Assembly (NCBI GenBank): GCA_963662175.1
Contig: OY759221.1
Location: forward strand, 992,001-1,056,000
DNA length: 64,000 bases
DNA from: Aradus depressus
Taxonomy: Eukaryota > Arthropoda > Insecta > Hemiptera > Aradidae
Reading direction: 5' to 3'
The position numbers and the translations under genes are program-made. Below the pieces are notes generated by a model that did no database searches, had not been told where the DNA came from, and saw only the letters and a program-made list of their open reading frames with translations. Positions 62,976 through 64,000 of the stretch are shown here, in pieces. Every line of letters begins with the position of its first letter. Position 1 is the first letter of the stretch.

Positions 62976-64000
62976 TATATTTAACAGCATGCTCCATACA
63001 TATACTTTCCATGATATGACGTAGCTATGTGACGCCGGCGTTTATATTAATTGATATGTCAACATGTGAATCTTTCATTCGAATGTTTGAAGATTTAACG
63101 TAGTAATGAAAGAGAAAGATGGAAGGAAGGGAGGTCAGTTGGAGGAAATGTGGATAAACATCAAGTTTGTCTGATGTCTGGGATTTGTGTCAAGGTGAGA
63201 GAGCCAGTACGTGCAGCTATGGCGGGGGCTAGCAACATCTACTGTCTTACTAAGGACCCAAATGAAATCTTCAAGAACTGGACTAGATTAGCAAGTCAGT
63301 TCAAAGCAATGATCGGGCAGTCAACTTAGTAACTAACGATCTCAACCTAGTGGTTTCTAGTAGCTGCAGAAGGCTGGGCGCCACTCGCCAGAGTCAATAT
63401 GTGAGTTCCATGTCGAACTACTGTTCTATCTGCTCTGCATTGCCATCGATTGTTATCGCTCTGTTTACCACCTGATTAGGACCGATTATTGTCAATAAAG
63501 GAACGATATGGGAGATACTCTATAATAGATGAAAACACTTGTTAAAAAGAACTAAGTGAGTTTAATCCATTTAAGAAGAAATATGAGTGTTGTATGTTGT
63601 AGAGGTTCAATTGACGTAGTGACAATTAGATGTAAGTGTACTGTTGAACCGGAGATGAGAGACAGACACCAGATGTGGGATGATAGCGTAGCGAGCACCC
63701 TAGTGGGTGTCCTGCCATCGGGACCGCCACCGCAGACTACCTACGTCCAGTCGATCCACAGTATAGTCAATGAGCTAATAAGTTAGTGGGAAATATATAA
63801 CATTTCTTCGGTTTTCGAAACATATTGGAATTCACCGTAATGAAAGAGAGGGCGAAGCTGCGAAGAACATGGTGCTAGCACCAGTGAAATAAGTCTTCTC
63901 TGTTTGTACAACTAACATTAAACATTATTACAGGCACTCCAGTAATAAAATAGCAATCAGTACGTGCACAATAACTGCAATGATAAACTGGAGATTGTAA
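62976..64000. other. No gene recognised
   Basis: Two short plus-strand frames look slightly protein-like: one from about 63219 (MAGASNIYCLTKDPNEIFKN) and one at 63556-63786. AATAAAGG near 63496 could be a polyadenylation signal. They could be parts of an LTR-type element or transcript, but no PBS, LTR boundary or protease/RT motif is visible. Confidence 0.25.

Noticed and set aside
62976..64000. LTR retrotransposon
   Set aside because: Short frames and an AATAAA are present, but no paired LTR, primer-binding site or pol motif could be seen in the window.

Overview
The window looks like a piece of a eukaryotic nuclear genome, most likely an arthropod. It is AT-rich, shows no intact host gene that I can recognise, and is filled with transposable elements of several classes, tRNA-derived SINEs, minisatellites and long G or C runs. 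The arthropod call is an inference: it rests on a Jockey-clade LINE whose ORF1 has the gag-like C2HC zinc-knuckle region, together with piggyBac, hAT and PIF/Harbinger remnants. I cannot name the species. || Layout. 0-14 kb: mostly unannotated AT-rich DNA with minisatellites (3.4, 6.3 and 8.7 kb), the 3' end of a Jockey-like LINE (7.9-8.3 kb), SINE pieces and copies of an unidentified dispersed repeat, called R here. 14.6-20.0 kb: a young Penelope-like element (PLE) with an 802-codon open frame (reverse transcriptase plus GIY-YIG endonuclease). It is followed in tandem by a 1.06 kb partial copy and then by an inverted partial copy, and it sits inside a PIF/Harbinger transposase fragment. An inverted Harbinger fragment at 20.8-21.4 kb preserves the empty target site. 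22.0-22.8 kb: a second PLE family as a large palindrome. 24.5-25.7 kb: a degraded LINE 3' end. 26.5-29.2 kb: minisatellites. 29.5-30.2 kb: a non-autonomous hAT with a perfect 8 bp target duplication. 30.5-31.8 kb: an internally deleted piggyBac with TTAA ends, inserted in a SINE. || 32-40.8 kb: SINEs, R copies and C-rich tracts. 40.9-45.4 kb: an almost full-length Jockey-clade LINE (ORF1 and ORF2, both broken) bounded by an 11 bp duplication and a poly(A) tail. 45.9-46.2 kb: a 111 bp-arm palindrome flanked by 15 bp direct repeats. 48.5-51.5 kb: a hAT remnant (8 bp target duplication) that contains an internally deleted LINE flanked by a 95 bp perfect direct repeat. 52-64 kb: many R copies, a 56 bp and a 20 bp minisatellite, a pyrimidine-rich 1 kb block, a PLE foldback with 142 bp perfect arms (58.7-59.05 kb), further PLE tails and one possible host exon (58.37-58.50 kb). 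|| How the parts relate. The elements do not form one pathway. They show layers of insertion: SINE then piggyBac, hAT then LINE, Harbinger then PLE. The recurring theme is the PLE group: at least four distinct PLE-like tails in the window carry a short hairpin between CTGANGA-like and GAAAC-like cores, as expected for the hammerhead ribozymes known from PLE terminal repeats. I found no CRISPR array, operon, rRNA or convincing functional tRNA gene.
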